NCBI GenBank assembly: GCA_002840435.1 | Contig: PHAT01000003.1 | Span: 186,001-250,000 of the forward strand | Length of the DNA stretch: 64,000 bases | Reading direction: 5' to 3' | From: Deltaproteobacteria bacterium HGW-Deltaproteobacteria-6 | Lineage (GTDB): Bacteria; Desulfobacterota; Syntrophia; Syntrophales; Smithellaceae | In this document: positions 9,681 through 18,675 of the stretch, piece after piece | Numbering within the stretch: the stretch's first letter is position 1 | How the letters are laid out: the number at the start of each line of letters is the position of its first letter | Position numbers and translations under genes: made by a program | The notes under the pieces: model-generated | The model's input: only the letters and a program-made list of their open reading frames with translations | Told to the model about the DNA's origin: nothing | Databases searched by the model: none

Positions 9681-12600
9681 TTAAATCGCAACGCAGCGGA
9701 ATCCCAGAATATTGGATGATACGTTCCTCTCGATGTAGTGCCGGTCGGTCAGGCTGATCTCTCCGTGCGAAATCCAGCTGGCGCCTTTGACAATATATGT
9801 GTCCGCTGCTTCCCGGTCACCGATAACGTCGCTGGTCCATTCCAGAACGTTGCCCAGCGTATCGGCTACTTCGGCGGAATTGGCAAATTTTACATATTTG
9901 TCCACCGGCGCCGTATCCCCGTGCAGACTCTTTTCAATATTGCAGGCATCATCCTGCCACTGGCTGCCCCAGGGATAAATCAAACCTTTCGCCGTCCGTG
10001 CGGCCGCCTCCCATTCGATTTCCGTCGGAAGTCTCTTGCCGGTCCAGGCGGCAAAGGCACGGGCATCATCCACACTGACCTGCACAACGGGATGCGTTCT
10101 TTTAAGATGCAAAGAACTGCCCGGCCCGAACGGCTGGTGCCAGCAGGCGCCCGGCACTTTTTTACTATAGGCCTGATTGTGCAGGGAGAATCTTTCCACA
10201 CCGGTAACCGGATCACGGCTGCGCTGCATACGCGGAAAATAAACCAGGCTGAAGCCATATTTCTCCGCGGTTGTGATATAGCCTGTCTGTTCCACAAATA
10301 TTTCAAAAAGCGAGTTGGTGACGGGGAACTTGCTGATATAGAAATCCGGTAAGGTGACGATTTGTTCGGCAAGTTCGCTTTTGGCCAGATGCGCGCCGCC
10401 CACCAGATAGTCGCCGCCTTTAATTAAGATGTGCGCGTTGTAAAATCTGTTGCGGATGCTCAGGTAGCGGTCGAATTCTTCGGACAGAAATTTGGCTTTC
10501 TCCCGGATTTCCTCTTCCGTGTAGATATTGCCGCTTAAATCAGGCCCCATGGCCGTAAGCGCCCCTGCAGCTTGGGCCAGACGCGTTAATAACTCCGTTT
10601 TCTCCCGAAGGTCGTCATCAACTTTTTTGCCGTCAGTAATAACCTGAATGTCCGATGCGTCGTTGTCTGTTTCTTCGACCACCACTTCGGATGACAGGCT
10701 AATTTCTTCGACCACCTCGTCAGGTGGCAAGTCTGCCACGTCGAGTGACAAGGGAACTTCTTCGACAAAATCCTGACTTGCAGATTGCTCGATCGCTCCG
10801 AGATCCGCGGCATCCGCCGCCACGGATTCCCCGGCTGCGGCTTCATCCACTATTTCTTCAACGACTTCCACCGTGGTGTCGTCAATTCCGGCATCGACAA
10901 ATTCAACCCCTTCATCTCCTGCTGCCGCCTCCGTCTCTTCGATCACGACATCTGAAGCGATGGCGGCTTCATCGACGACTTCAATCACCTCGTCAGGTGA
11001 CAAGGCAGCCTCAACGGGAGCAGCAAGAGATTCCAGGTCAGCCATTTCTTCGGGTGACAGGCCGACGTCTCTCGCGCCTATCGTTTCTTCCGTGCCTGTT
11101 TTCAGGTCCTCCTCCGTCACCTCATCGGGTGACACGGCAACATCTTCAACGATTTCGACCACCTCGTCAGGTGGCACGGCAATCTCTTCCGCCGATTCTC
11201 CGTCTCCGATTTTTTCTGAAGGCCCCTTATCCGTCTCAACGATTTCTTCCAGCTCTCCGACAAATTCATCAAGACCCGCCTCAGTAATTTCTTCAAGGAG
11301 TTCGGCACTGGCCGCGGCGGCCAGTTCCAGTTCTTCTGCAAATTCTTCCGTCCCATCGGCGGATTCAAAACCTTCATCGACCACCTCTGCGGGTGGCACG
11401 GTAATTTCTTCGACCACCACTTCGGGCGGCAAGTCCCCCTCGTCAGGCAGCACAGCGATTTCCACTGCTTCATCTGTTGGCGGGACGCCCGCGTCTTCCG
11501 TTACGACAGCCTCGTCAACGATTTCTTCGACGATTTCAACGGCCTCCTCCCCGCCCGCTTCAATTTCTTCTTCAACAACCTCGAATCCGGCGAGAGCCTC
11601 CTGCCCCAATGTATCAAGGTTGCCGGTGATGTTCGCCATCATCTCCCGGATATGCGTTTTGTCTTCGTCGCTTAATCCCGTGCTCTCCCCGGTCAGCGTC
11701 TCACCGATCAGTTCATTCACGGCAGACATGATTTTGCTGATCTTGTCGCCTGCGCTCAATCCACCTTCCCCGAGGATGGAAGAAACCGTTGCCAGCAGCT
11801 CTCCTCCCGCGATCTGGGCGGACGTTGCTTCAGCGGGCGGCGTTTCACCGGCACCCTGTGCCATCTGATGGAAAATTTCCTTAAGCCGGCCGGCCTGATC
11901 ATCAGGCAACTCCCTGCCTGAATCGGCAATGGCGCCGGTCAGAATTTCTTCAACATCGGCCATAATCTTTTTAGCTTTGCCTGCCGCGTCTGCTTCAGTG
12001 TCTTTCAGAATCTGAACAATATCGTCAAGAGCCGCATGGATGGATTTTTTAACAGGGGCCAGTATTTTGTCGCCGACTGCCGCCATTCCGTCAAGTGTCT
12101 CCCGGCCCAACGCATCAAGATTGCCGGTAATATTGCCCATCATCTCCCGGATACGCGCTTTATCTTCATCGCCCAGTCCGGAGCCTGCTGAAGCCAATGC
12201 CTCACCGATCATTTCATTCACGGCGGACATGATTTTGCTGATCTTGTCGCTTGCGCTCATTTCCGCGTCGGCCAGAATGGCATTAACATCGGATAACAAC
12301 TGCGTGTGGACCCGCGCCGCGGACGTTTCCGCCTTATCCGCTGCCGGGACCGCTTCTTCCCTGCCTTCGATAATGTCATGGAAGATCTCTTTGATTTTAC
12401 CCGCCTGATCGCCGGACAATTCCTCGCCCGAAGCATCAATCGCCTCAGAAAGCATGCCTTCAACGGCGGCCATAATCTTTTTAGCTTTGCCCGCCGCGTC
12501 CGTTTTCGCATCCTTGAGCACTTGAACAATATTGCTGAAAGCCTCGCTCACGGATTCTTTTACGCGGGCGCTCTGAATCCCTGCTGCGGCATTGGCCGCT

Positions 12601-13226
12601 TCCAGAGCCAGCCCCTGCAAACCCTTGTCGATTATGGAAAGTTCGCCGCTGTCTGCCGCCGCCGTGCGGCGGATGATATCCTGCAAAGAAAGTCCCAATT
12701 TGCCGGATATGTCGCCCAGAATGTTTTTCAGACGGTCGATTTCCTCTTTGGTGTTTTCCGCGTCAGGGCCGGGTGCGGTGGTGGACAAAATGTCGCTCAG
12801 AGCAGACAGGATTTCGCTGACTTTGCTCTGGGTGTCGATGCCCTTTTCCTTAAAGACATCCATAATGCCGGCAAGCGCTTTGTCTTTGGCCTCATTGGAA
12901 ATGGCAAAGATATTTTCGGGGCCGATCACGATGCCCTGCGGATTCTTTCCATCAACGTAAAGTTTTTTCAAATCGCTGTTGACACTGGATTTAAGGCTGC
13001 TGAAATTTTTGCGTTTGGTTTTGAGAAGGTCGCGGTCGTCACCGGTTTCCCAGACGGTCTTCACCAGCTCTTCCGCGTCAATCGTCTGAAGGGATTCGGC
13101 GGAGTCGTCATCTGAATAATACTGCCGCACCGCCCGCAAAAGTCTGGATTTGAGGGTTGTCTCGTTTTTGTAGCGAAGGTTTTCTATGGCTTCGTCAATA
13201 TCCTGAAGCTTGATTACAATGGGCAC
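9681..13226 (-). CDS. Giant acidic repeat protein with C-terminal SUMF1/FGE-like domain
   Basis: About 1180 residues. A start at GTG 13226 (VPIVIKLQDIDEAIENLRYKNE) is preferred because GGAG lies 9 bp upstream; an in-frame start at 13286 is also possible. Order: a charged N-terminal alpha region; two tandem copies of a roughly 170-residue helical unit; about 300 residues of Glu/Val/Pro-rich low-complexity sequence built on variants of PPDEVVEE; then a FGE-sulfatase-type domain of about 240 residues (FYISKFPVTNSLFEIFV, VSVDDARAFAAWTGKRLPTE, DTLGNVLEWTSDV, ending LGFRCVAI). The two active-site cysteines of true formylglycine-generating enzymes are absent in GASWISHGEISLTDRHY, so it is probably a binding or structural fold. 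No signal peptide or membrane segment is evident. Function unknown. It is divergent from the zinc-ribbon gene at 13617. Confidence 0.7.
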   Translation of the reverse strand: MPIVIKLQDIDEAIENLRYKNETTLKSRLLRAVRQYYSDDDSAESLQTIDAEELVKTVWETGDDRDLLKTKRKNFSSLKSSVNSDLKKLYVDGKNPQGIVIGPENIFAISNEAKDKALAGIMDVFKEKGIDTQSKVSEILSALSDILSTTAPGPDAENTKEEIDRLKNILGDISGKLGLSLQDIIRRTAAADSGELSIIDKGLQGLALEAANAAAGIQSARVKESVSEAFSNIVQVLKDAKTDAAGKAKKIMAAVEGMLSEAIDASGEELSGDQAGKIKEIFHDIIEGREEAVPAADKAETSAARVHTQLLSDVNAILADAEMSASDKISKIMSAVNEMIGEALASAGSGLGDEDKARIREMMGNITGNLDALGRETLDGMAAVGDKILAPVKKSIHAALDDIVQILKDTEADAAGKAKKIMADVEEILTGAIADSGRELPDDQAGRLKEIFHQMAQGAGETPPAEATSAQIAGGELLATVSSILGEGGLSAGDKISKIMSAVNELIGETLTGESTGLSDEDKTHIREMMANITGNLDTLGQEALAGFEVVEEEIEAGGEEAVEIVEEIVDEAVVTEDAGVPPTDEAVEIAVLPDEGDLPPEVVVEEITVPPAEVVDEGFESADGTEEFAEELELAAAASAELLEEITEAGLDEFVGELEEIVETDKGPSEKIGDGESAEEIAVPPDEVVEIVEDVAVSPDEVTEEDLKTGTEETIGARDVGLSPEEMADLESLAAPVEAALSPDEVIEVVDEAAIASDVVIEETEAAAGDEGVEFVDAGIDDTTVEVVEEIVDEAAAGESVAADAADLGAIEQSASQDFVEEVPLSLDVADLPPDEVVEEISLSSEVVVEETDNDASDIQVITDGKKVDDDLREKTELLTRLAQAAGALTAMGPDLSGNIYTEEEIREKAKFLSEEFDRYLSIRNRFYNAHILIKGGDYLVGGAHLAKSELAEQIVTLPDFYISKFPVTNSLFEIFVEQTGYITTAEKYGFSLVYFPRMQRSRDPVTGVERFSLHNQAYSKKVPGACWHQPFGPGSSLHLKRTHPVVQVSVDDARAFAAWTGKRLPTEIEWEAAARTAKGLIYPWGSQWQDDACNIEKSLHGDTAPVDKYVKFANSAEVADTLGNVLEWTSDVIGDREAADTYIVKGASWISHGEISLTDRHYIERNVSSNILGFRCVAI
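11590..12520 (-). repeat. Two tandem ~510-bp coding repeats inside the FGE-like gene
   Basis: Within the gene above, the unit containing AAGKAKKIM, then DDQAGRLKEIFH or its variant, then DKISKIMSAVNE, then IREMM-NITGNLD occurs twice with starts about 510 bp apart (near 12515 and 12005). The copies are clearly homologous but diverged, pointing to an old internal duplication. Confidence 0.75.
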
Positions 13227-13616
13227 AGCGCAGTCTCCGGACACCAAAAATGTTATACAATTTCGATTTGAAGCTGCCGCCGACACGGCGTCACTTCCCG
13301 ATAGGGTGATAAGCTATTCTCTTTGCGCTCCCTTCTCTGGGTTGCGCCCCCGGTCAAAGGATAACGAGGCGGCAAGGAGGAGGCGCCGCAGGCATATTGG
13401 TAATATGTTGAGGACGCCGACGACGAAGCCAACAAAGTTAGCCGAAGAAAGCGAATTGGTATTAATAATATATCGAGAATATCTACCAACCGCAAACACC
13501 CTTGCAGAATAATCAAAAATAGATTAAAAAAACAGTGATTTTTTCGGCAGAGATGCCTATACGGAAGTTGAACATTAAAGTACGCCAATTATCAAACACA
13601 AAAAGATTCGGGGAAA
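13227..13616. other. Intergenic region between divergent giant-protein and zinc-ribbon genes
   Basis: About 390 bp with no convincing gene. Small open frames on both strands (for example 13253-13588 minus) lack ribosome sites and recognisable domains. The middle (about 13340-13500) is rich in GACGACGAAG/GGAGGAGGCG-like purine runs whose role is not apparent. The ribosome site GGGGAAAA of the zinc-ribbon gene lies at its right end. Confidence 0.4.
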
Positions 13617-14828
13617 ATGATGGAAGAAGCCTTAAAGCTCCGGTTTGAGCAGGTATTTGTGAAGCATTATGAACGTTTAACCACTTCTAAACAGTCTGTC
13701 GGCGGTTTAACCTTCACGCTGGACAATATTGTTTGTTTTATTCTCTTAGGCGGCAGGGAACTGGCCATTGAGGATATTTATGGCGATGTCAGCGAACGCT
13801 ACTCCATGGAAACATTCATAGCGGACACCAGAGAAGCCGGCCTGGAGATGGACGAGCATCTGCAGAAAACCGTTTCCGAAATGGTTGTAAAGAAATTTCT
13901 CCATCTTCAGGCGGACGGCCATTTTTACTCCTATCAGGCCACCCGTGATACCGCGCGGATGTTCAACCGGATTTATCCCAAAATGCAGGGAATGAGCATG
14001 CTGGCTTATATCGGCCAGACGATTCAGGAAGTGGAAAGCGGACGTGTTGATCTGGAAACCGCGCTGTCGCGCTTTGAGCAGACCCTGCAAAAACAGGGCG
14101 TTCCACTGCCCAAGGCAAAAATACCCGTCATTACACCGCCGCCCAAACCCGCCGTCGCGCCCCAGAAGGTCGAAGAACTCAAGCACAGCAGTTCAAAAAT
14201 TTTCCGGGACTACGTTGTGACCAGCACGACCATCAAGGCAAAGGTGGAAAAGCCGCCGATGCCGGACGACTTGTTGTTTGAACCGCCCGTTGAGGTTTCG
14301 TCTGAATCCCGGGCGCCGGAACCGGAAACCCGGGAACCGGAAGTGAACATGGAAGCCGGCGCGATTGCGACCGATCGCGAAGCGGAAGTTGAAAAAGCTC
14401 CGATTGCAGCGCCAACCGCCGCACCCGCAGAGGAACAAGCGCCGGAGCAGGAAACCCAGGAACCGGAAGTGGTGGATGATGACGCGATTGCCGCAAAAAT
14501 CGCCGCTTTTGAAAAGGAACTGGCGCTGACGTGCCCGATCTGCAAGACCAATGCGCTGAAAGAAGAAAAAACCGCCGGCGGGAAACTTTTTTATTCCTGC
14601 ACGTCGGATAAATGCAACTTCATCAGCTGGGGCAGGCCGCATCAGATCCCCTGTCCGCGCTGCAAGAATCCGTTTATGGTGGAAGTTGCGGACAGTGAAG
14701 GAAACATGATCCTGAAATGCCCGCGGGCCACCTGTCAACATCGTCAGGCATTGACCGCCTCCGCAGCGCCTGCGGCAGGCGGTGTTAAAAAAGTTGTGCG
14801 CAAAAGGCTGGTCCGCCGCAAGGTCTAA
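13617..14828 (+). CDS. Uncharacterised protein with C-terminal topoisomerase-type zinc ribbons
   Basis: A 403-residue protein. The N-terminal ~180 residues form a predicted helical domain of no family I recognise (KHYERLTTSKQSVGGLTFTLDN onward). A low-complexity, acidic, proline-rich linker follows (EPETREPEV and AEEQAPEQETQEPEV blocks). The C-terminus has two four-cysteine zinc ribbons: CPICKTNA with CTSDKC, then CPRCKNPF with CPRATCQ, similar to the C-terminal zinc fingers of type IA topoisomerases. The tail after them is very basic (KKVVRKRLVRRKV). This suggests nucleic-acid binding by the C-terminus, which is inference. It diverges from the giant FGE-like gene, which also carries a long acidic linker; the two may work together but nothing proves it. 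Confidence 0.65.
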   Translation: MMEEALKLRFEQVFVKHYERLTTSKQSVGGLTFTLDNIVCFILLGGRELAIEDIYGDVSERYSMETFIADTREAGLEMDEHLQKTVSEMVVKKFLHLQADGHFYSYQATRDTARMFNRIYPKMQGMSMLAYIGQTIQEVESGRVDLETALSRFEQTLQKQGVPLPKAKIPVITPPPKPAVAPQKVEELKHSSSKIFRDYVVTSTTIKAKVEKPPMPDDLLFEPPVEVSSESRAPEPETREPEVNMEAGAIATDREAEVEKAPIAAPTAAPAEEQAPEQETQEPEVVDDDAIAAKIAAFEKELALTCPICKTNALKEEKTAGGKLFYSCTSDKCNFISWGRPHQIPCPRCKNPFMVEVADSEGNMILKCPRATCQHRQALTASAAPAAGGVKKVVRKRLVRRKV

Positions 14829-14873
14829 TGCCTGTCTGCCATAAAAGATATCATTGGAACGACATTGGTGTTT

Positions 14874-14958
14874 TTGTCACGTAAACCACAGGGAGAAGTC
14901 TTGCCTATCCCTTACTGCTTTCGGGACAAGGATATCTCCCGCTTGAGCGACATGACAA
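14874..14958. repeat. REP-like palindromic intergenic element (copy 1)
   Basis: Nested inverted repeats: outer ends TTGTCAC and CATGACAA, inner arms GGGAGAAGTCTTG and CAAGGATATCTCCC. The architecture is the same as the element at 46211-46287, though the sequence has diverged. Confidence 0.5.
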
Positions 14959-14991
14959 GATTGGAATGAGACACTACGCTGCTATCTGTTA

Positions 14992-16734
14992 TCACGCGCT
15001 GCAAATCCGGTTTCGTCCAGTCTGTTTGGCCTGATACATGGCCTGATCGGCCCGAAAGATAAACTGTTCCGGGCTTTCGTCGCGAAGCCACTGGGCCACA
15101 CCGATGCTCACCGTCAGGTGGATTGTTTTTCCCGCACCGGGAGTAAAAGCCATTTGTTCAAAGCGGGACCGGATGCGTTCGGCCGCTTCCAGCGCGGCGT
15201 TTTTATCCGCATTATGGAGAATCGTCACAAATTCTTCGCCGCCGTAACGGCAGGCGATATCCTCTTCCCGCAACGTTTGAGTGAGCATCTTGCCCAGAAA
15301 CACCAGCACCTGATCCCCTTCCAAATGGCCATAGGTGTCGTTAAAATTTTTGAAATAGTCCACGTCTACCATCAGCAGGGACAGCGTTGTGTTGCTGCGA
15401 CGCACCTCGGCCATTTTTTTGGCGAGCGACCTGTTAAGAAACCGCCGGTTGAAAAGTCCTGTCAGTTCATCCGTGACGCTGATCGCCTGCAGGCTCTTTT
15501 CCCGTTCCCGCATGATGCGGATGCGGTAGCCCAGAGCGAAGGAAAGAAGGATAGACTCAACCGCGCTGCCAAAAAAAACAATATGCATGGTCACTTTATT
15601 GTTGGAGATCAAACCATAAAACTTGAGAAGAAAAATAATGGCGGCACAGAGAAGAACGCTGACGGCGATAAGGTAGTACTTGGCCGGTCTGAATCCGGAC
15701 CGCAGCGATGAAATGGCCGCCGTGAAAACCGCCACCGTGATCAGTTGTCCCATCAGATAGGCCAGCGGGGTAATGATCCAGAGATGCGTAAGAAAGCACA
15801 TCAGGATAAGGATGACCATGCAGACGGCCAGGCCTTTCAACAGGGCATCGTGACGAGGGGCCGTTTGGACCGTGTCCAGGAACATAATAGCGAAGATGGT
15901 GGCAAAAAGCATCATGCATAAGGCGAACACATTGATATAGGTGATCATAAATGTGCCAACGACAGGATGGACATATTGGAAAAGCCCGGAGAGCGTACAC
16001 TGCCAGAGCAGTAAGAAAAAGATATAGAGGATATAGTAGATGTAGTGTTTGTCGCGAGTGAACAGATAGAGGCCAAAATTATACAGCAGCATGGCAATCA
16101 AAATACCCGCGCAGACTCCGACGATCAGAAAGAGGATGAAGCTGTTTGCCTGGAATGCTTCGATGGTATAAAGAGTCGCGCGAAACTGAAGCAGGAAGGG
16201 GGTGGCGACGCGGACAATGACCGGACGGGAATCGTCAATATTGTCGGGTAATACGAACGTCAGATTGAGAAAGGGGAACTCCTGTCTCTGATTGTTTTGC
16301 TGCCATCCTCCCCTGAGCTCAATGACATCGGGTCTGCCGTTTTTGGCAACCGGCACCCAAAGCGTTACCGATCCCAGAGCTGCGTTGTCGAAAGCCAGCA
16401 GAGAATGTCGGTGGTTCATGACGGCAATGTTTTCGTCAGCAACGGCGGCAACGCGGCATTTGATCCAGAGCGTGGCATTTTTGAAACTGAACTGAAAGGA
16501 ATTCTTCGTGTGACGTTGGAACGGCAGTTGTCCCCGGACAATATCTTCATAACGGAGCGTACCCGAGTCATCCAGCAGGTATTCGGCATGAGCGGCTATC
16601 TCAACGGCGGAATTGGCACGGCTTACCGCCACGGCAGTTGCACCCGCTGCCACCCGGGTCGATGCCGATCCCAGGAAGATGAGACAAATGATGATCAGCC
16701 ACATCCATCTGCCGGCCTTCGAACGCGTCGTCAT
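14992..16734 (-). CDS. Membrane diguanylate cyclase (7TMR-DISM extracellular 2 + 7TM + GGDEF)
   Basis: Synthesises cyclic di-GMP from two GTP in response to a periplasmic signal. From ATG 16734: signal/anchor helix (WMWLIIICLIFLG), a periplasmic 7TMR-DISMED2-like jelly-roll domain (about residues 40-190, with NATLWIKC and VTLWVPV strands), seven membrane helices (about 200-410), then a GGDEF domain. The active-site motif is GGEEF in CRYGGEEFVTIL. An intact inhibitory I-site RxxD (REED) lies exactly five residues before it, so feedback inhibition by c-di-GMP is expected. The start is chosen because this ATG overlaps the stop of the BrkB-cNMP gene as ATGA, implying translational coupling; an upstream in-frame start would read inside that gene. 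Confidence 0.92.
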   Translation of the reverse strand: MTTRSKAGRWMWLIIICLIFLGSASTRVAAGATAVAVSRANSAVEIAAHAEYLLDDSGTLRYEDIVRGQLPFQRHTKNSFQFSFKNATLWIKCRVAAVADENIAVMNHRHSLLAFDNAALGSVTLWVPVAKNGRPDVIELRGGWQQNNQRQEFPFLNLTFVLPDNIDDSRPVIVRVATPFLLQFRATLYTIEAFQANSFILFLIVGVCAGILIAMLLYNFGLYLFTRDKHYIYYILYIFFLLLWQCTLSGLFQYVHPVVGTFMITYINVFALCMMLFATIFAIMFLDTVQTAPRHDALLKGLAVCMVILILMCFLTHLWIITPLAYLMGQLITVAVFTAAISSLRSGFRPAKYYLIAVSVLLCAAIIFLLKFYGLISNNKVTMHIVFFGSAVESILLSFALGYRIRIMREREKSLQAISVTDELTGLFNRRFLNRSLAKKMAEVRRSNTTLSLLMVDVDYFKNFNDTYGHLEGDQVLVFLGKMLTQTLREEDIACRYGGEEFVTILHNADKNAALEAAERIRSRFEQMAFTPGAGKTIHLTVSIGVAQWLRDESPEQFIFRADQAMYQAKQTGRNRICSA

Positions 16735-18326
16735 AGGCGCTCCTCTCCGGTCCCGGCAATGTCCTGCTTCCCCTCTTCCAGAAAACATTTTTTCAGCGTG
16801 CCGGAATCAAGCATGGACCACATTTTATCACGGGAGACTTCCAGACTCAGATTATCTTTAATGATCAGGATTCCCTGATCGGAAAGCTCTTCAATTAATT
16901 TGCTGATTTCAGCCGGTTGCTTTCGGGTCAGCTGAGAAAGCCCGGGAATATGCTCCTCCAGAGACGCCCGGGGCTGATCCAGAAAATGCATGATGATCAC
17001 CAGGCGCGTCCAGAAATTGGTAAACTCTTCCAGCGCGGCATTGGAATTTTTCAGACGCGTGGAAAATTCCCGCAGCATGGAAAGCGCCACTTCGCGGCTT
17101 TCGCGCATCAGATTCTGGAACGTCGCGGCATCAATCACCGCCAGATGGCTGTCTTCCAGAGCACGGGCCGTCGCCGTGCGCCGGACGTCAATGAGCGCCG
17201 CCATTTCACCGAAATATTGCCCCGGCCCCATTTCCGCAAGCGTCTTTTTGACCTGACAATCGACGCGTTCCAGACAGACGCGGCCGGAAAGAATATAAAA
17301 CATCTCGAATCCCTGATCACCCTCGTTGAAAATAATGCTGTCCCGGGTGTAGGTCTGACCGAATTTTTTAAAGAGGCGTTCATCCACTTTCAATCTGGAA
17401 TGATGAGGCTTGAGCAGAGCCCTCTCCAGAAGCAGGACGTCACGCCGCTCATAAGAGGACATCATTTCGGCGCAGAACAAAAATATCAGAGCCACGTAGA
17501 AAACCCAGAGGACCAGAATCACAATCGTTTCCAGCGATCCGAAAATAACATTGTAGCGGGTGTAGTTGGTCATGTACCAGGTGAAAAACTGTTTGGCGAT
17601 TTCGAGAAGAACGGCAAAAATCATGCTGCCGGCCAGAGCAACGGAAAAACGGATTTTCAGCGTGGGAATGATCCGGTAAATGGCGGTAACCAGAATCACC
17701 ACCATCAAATACGGAACAATGTAACGCAGAACAATTTGCACCGGAGCAGTCAACAAATTCCCCCCGTTTCCGGGCAGGAGCAGAACACCTTTTGCCAGCA
17801 GCATCGCCGCATAGCCGATCAAAATACTTAACCCGCCGATAATCCAGGCTGCCGGTATCATGCAGACGGCCATCAGCTTGGAAACGAAATAATTGCGTTT
17901 CCGCCGGGACCGGAAGATAATGTTGAGCGCCGATTCAACGACATTAAAAATCGCAGCCGACAGCCAGACAAGGCCCAGCACTCCAATCCAGCCCAGGACT
18001 TCACTCTTGCCTTCGATCTGCCCCAGCTGGTTAAAAATTTTCTCGGAGAAATAGGGATGGATACTTTGAACGGCGCCCATGATGTCCGCCTGAATATTCG
18101 GATTGGAAGTAAAGAAAGATCCGGCGGCGATGATGGTTAAAATCAAAAGCGGAATAGCGGACAAAATGGCATAGAGGGCGATGGCCGCCGCCTGATTGGC
18201 GTCACTGTTATGGCTGAAGTTTTTTATGGCGTCGGACAGCACATCCCAGAAGCCCGCGGCCTTCATCCGCAAAGTTTCTTCGCGCATCTTGCGCCGAGCC
18301 GTTCTGGTTGTTTTCTCTTCAGCCAT
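16731..18326 (-). CDS. YihY/BrkB-family membrane protein fused to a cyclic-nucleotide-binding domain
   Basis: A 531-residue fusion. Residues ~20-295 are a BrkB/YihY integral membrane domain with about six helices (ILSAIPLLILTIIAAG, VLGLVWLSAAIFNVVESALN, TIVILVLWVFYVALIFLF). Family proteins were once mis-called RNase BN and have no settled biochemical role. Residues ~320-430 form a CRP-type cNMP-binding domain (IIFNEGDQGFEMFYILSGRV, then the phosphate-cassette-like GQYFGEMAALIDVRRTATARA). The last ~90 residues resemble a CRP winged-helix region (LTRKQPAEISKLIEELSDQGILII). It is probably an inner-membrane protein gated by cAMP or cGMP, which is inference. Its stop overlaps the start of the diguanylate cyclase gene by ATGA. 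Confidence 0.85.
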   Translation of the reverse strand: MAEEKTTRTARRKMREETLRMKAAGFWDVLSDAIKNFSHNSDANQAAAIALYAILSAIPLLILTIIAAGSFFTSNPNIQADIMGAVQSIHPYFSEKIFNQLGQIEGKSEVLGWIGVLGLVWLSAAIFNVVESALNIIFRSRRKRNYFVSKLMAVCMIPAAWIIGGLSILIGYAAMLLAKGVLLLPGNGGNLLTAPVQIVLRYIVPYLMVVILVTAIYRIIPTLKIRFSVALAGSMIFAVLLEIAKQFFTWYMTNYTRYNVIFGSLETIVILVLWVFYVALIFLFCAEMMSSYERRDVLLLERALLKPHHSRLKVDERLFKKFGQTYTRDSIIFNEGDQGFEMFYILSGRVCLERVDCQVKKTLAEMGPGQYFGEMAALIDVRRTATARALEDSHLAVIDAATFQNLMRESREVALSMLREFSTRLKNSNAALEEFTNFWTRLVIIMHFLDQPRASLEEHIPGLSQLTRKQPAEISKLIEELSDQGILIIKDNLSLEVSRDKMWSMLDSGTLKKCFLEEGKQDIAGTGEERL

Positions 18327-18675
18327 GAGGGTAGTTTACCCGATGCAATTATTTTAAAAGTGCGGCATCTTACATCGTAATTTTGTTCAGGTCAAAATGA
18401 TTATTAAAGAAAGAATTCTTACCCCGCAGGACAAACATATCCTTGCAGGTTATGAAGACGATCAGATTAAATTATTCTTTTTTGCCAAAAACCCGTAAAA
18501 AAAACGTGCCACGCATTTTCTGTAAGAGGAATCTTTTGCACGGCAGAAATGAATAATAAATTGATTTTCAATGAGTTTTTATGTAGGAAGGAATCATCCT
18601 CAAAACAGATTTCGCACAAAAAGCCAGATTTTACATGTGACGTAGATTAAGTGTTAAACAAAGAATTAGAGAGAA
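18327..18675. other. AT-rich intergenic region, left flank of a probable acquired gene
   Basis: About 350 bp, clearly more AT-rich than its left neighbours. Apart from the small frame at 18397 I see no gene, and no terminator or tRNA. Confidence 0.4.
18397..18498 (+). CDS. Possible 33-residue peptide
   Basis: Short open frame beginning MIIKERILTPQDKH and ending LFFFAKNP, with an AGG about seven bases upstream of the ATG. No family recognised. It lies in AT-rich DNA before the HEPN-motif gene and could equally be chance or a gene remnant. Confidence 0.2.
   Translation: MIIKERILTPQDKHILAGYEDDQIKLFFFAKNP

Noticed and set aside
9681..10400. Diversity-generating retroelement target (FGE-like C-terminus ending GFRCVAI)
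   Set aside because: No reverse transcriptase gene or template repeat is present in the window and no adenine-biased variable repeat was recognised.
10873..11868. 331-codon Ser/Thr-rich open frame
   Set aside because: Antisense to the Glu/Val/Pro repeat region; the Ser-richness is the complement of GAA/GAG-rich codons.
13227..13616. Small genes in the purine-rich intergenic region
   Set aside because: Frames on both strands lack ribosome sites and conserved features.
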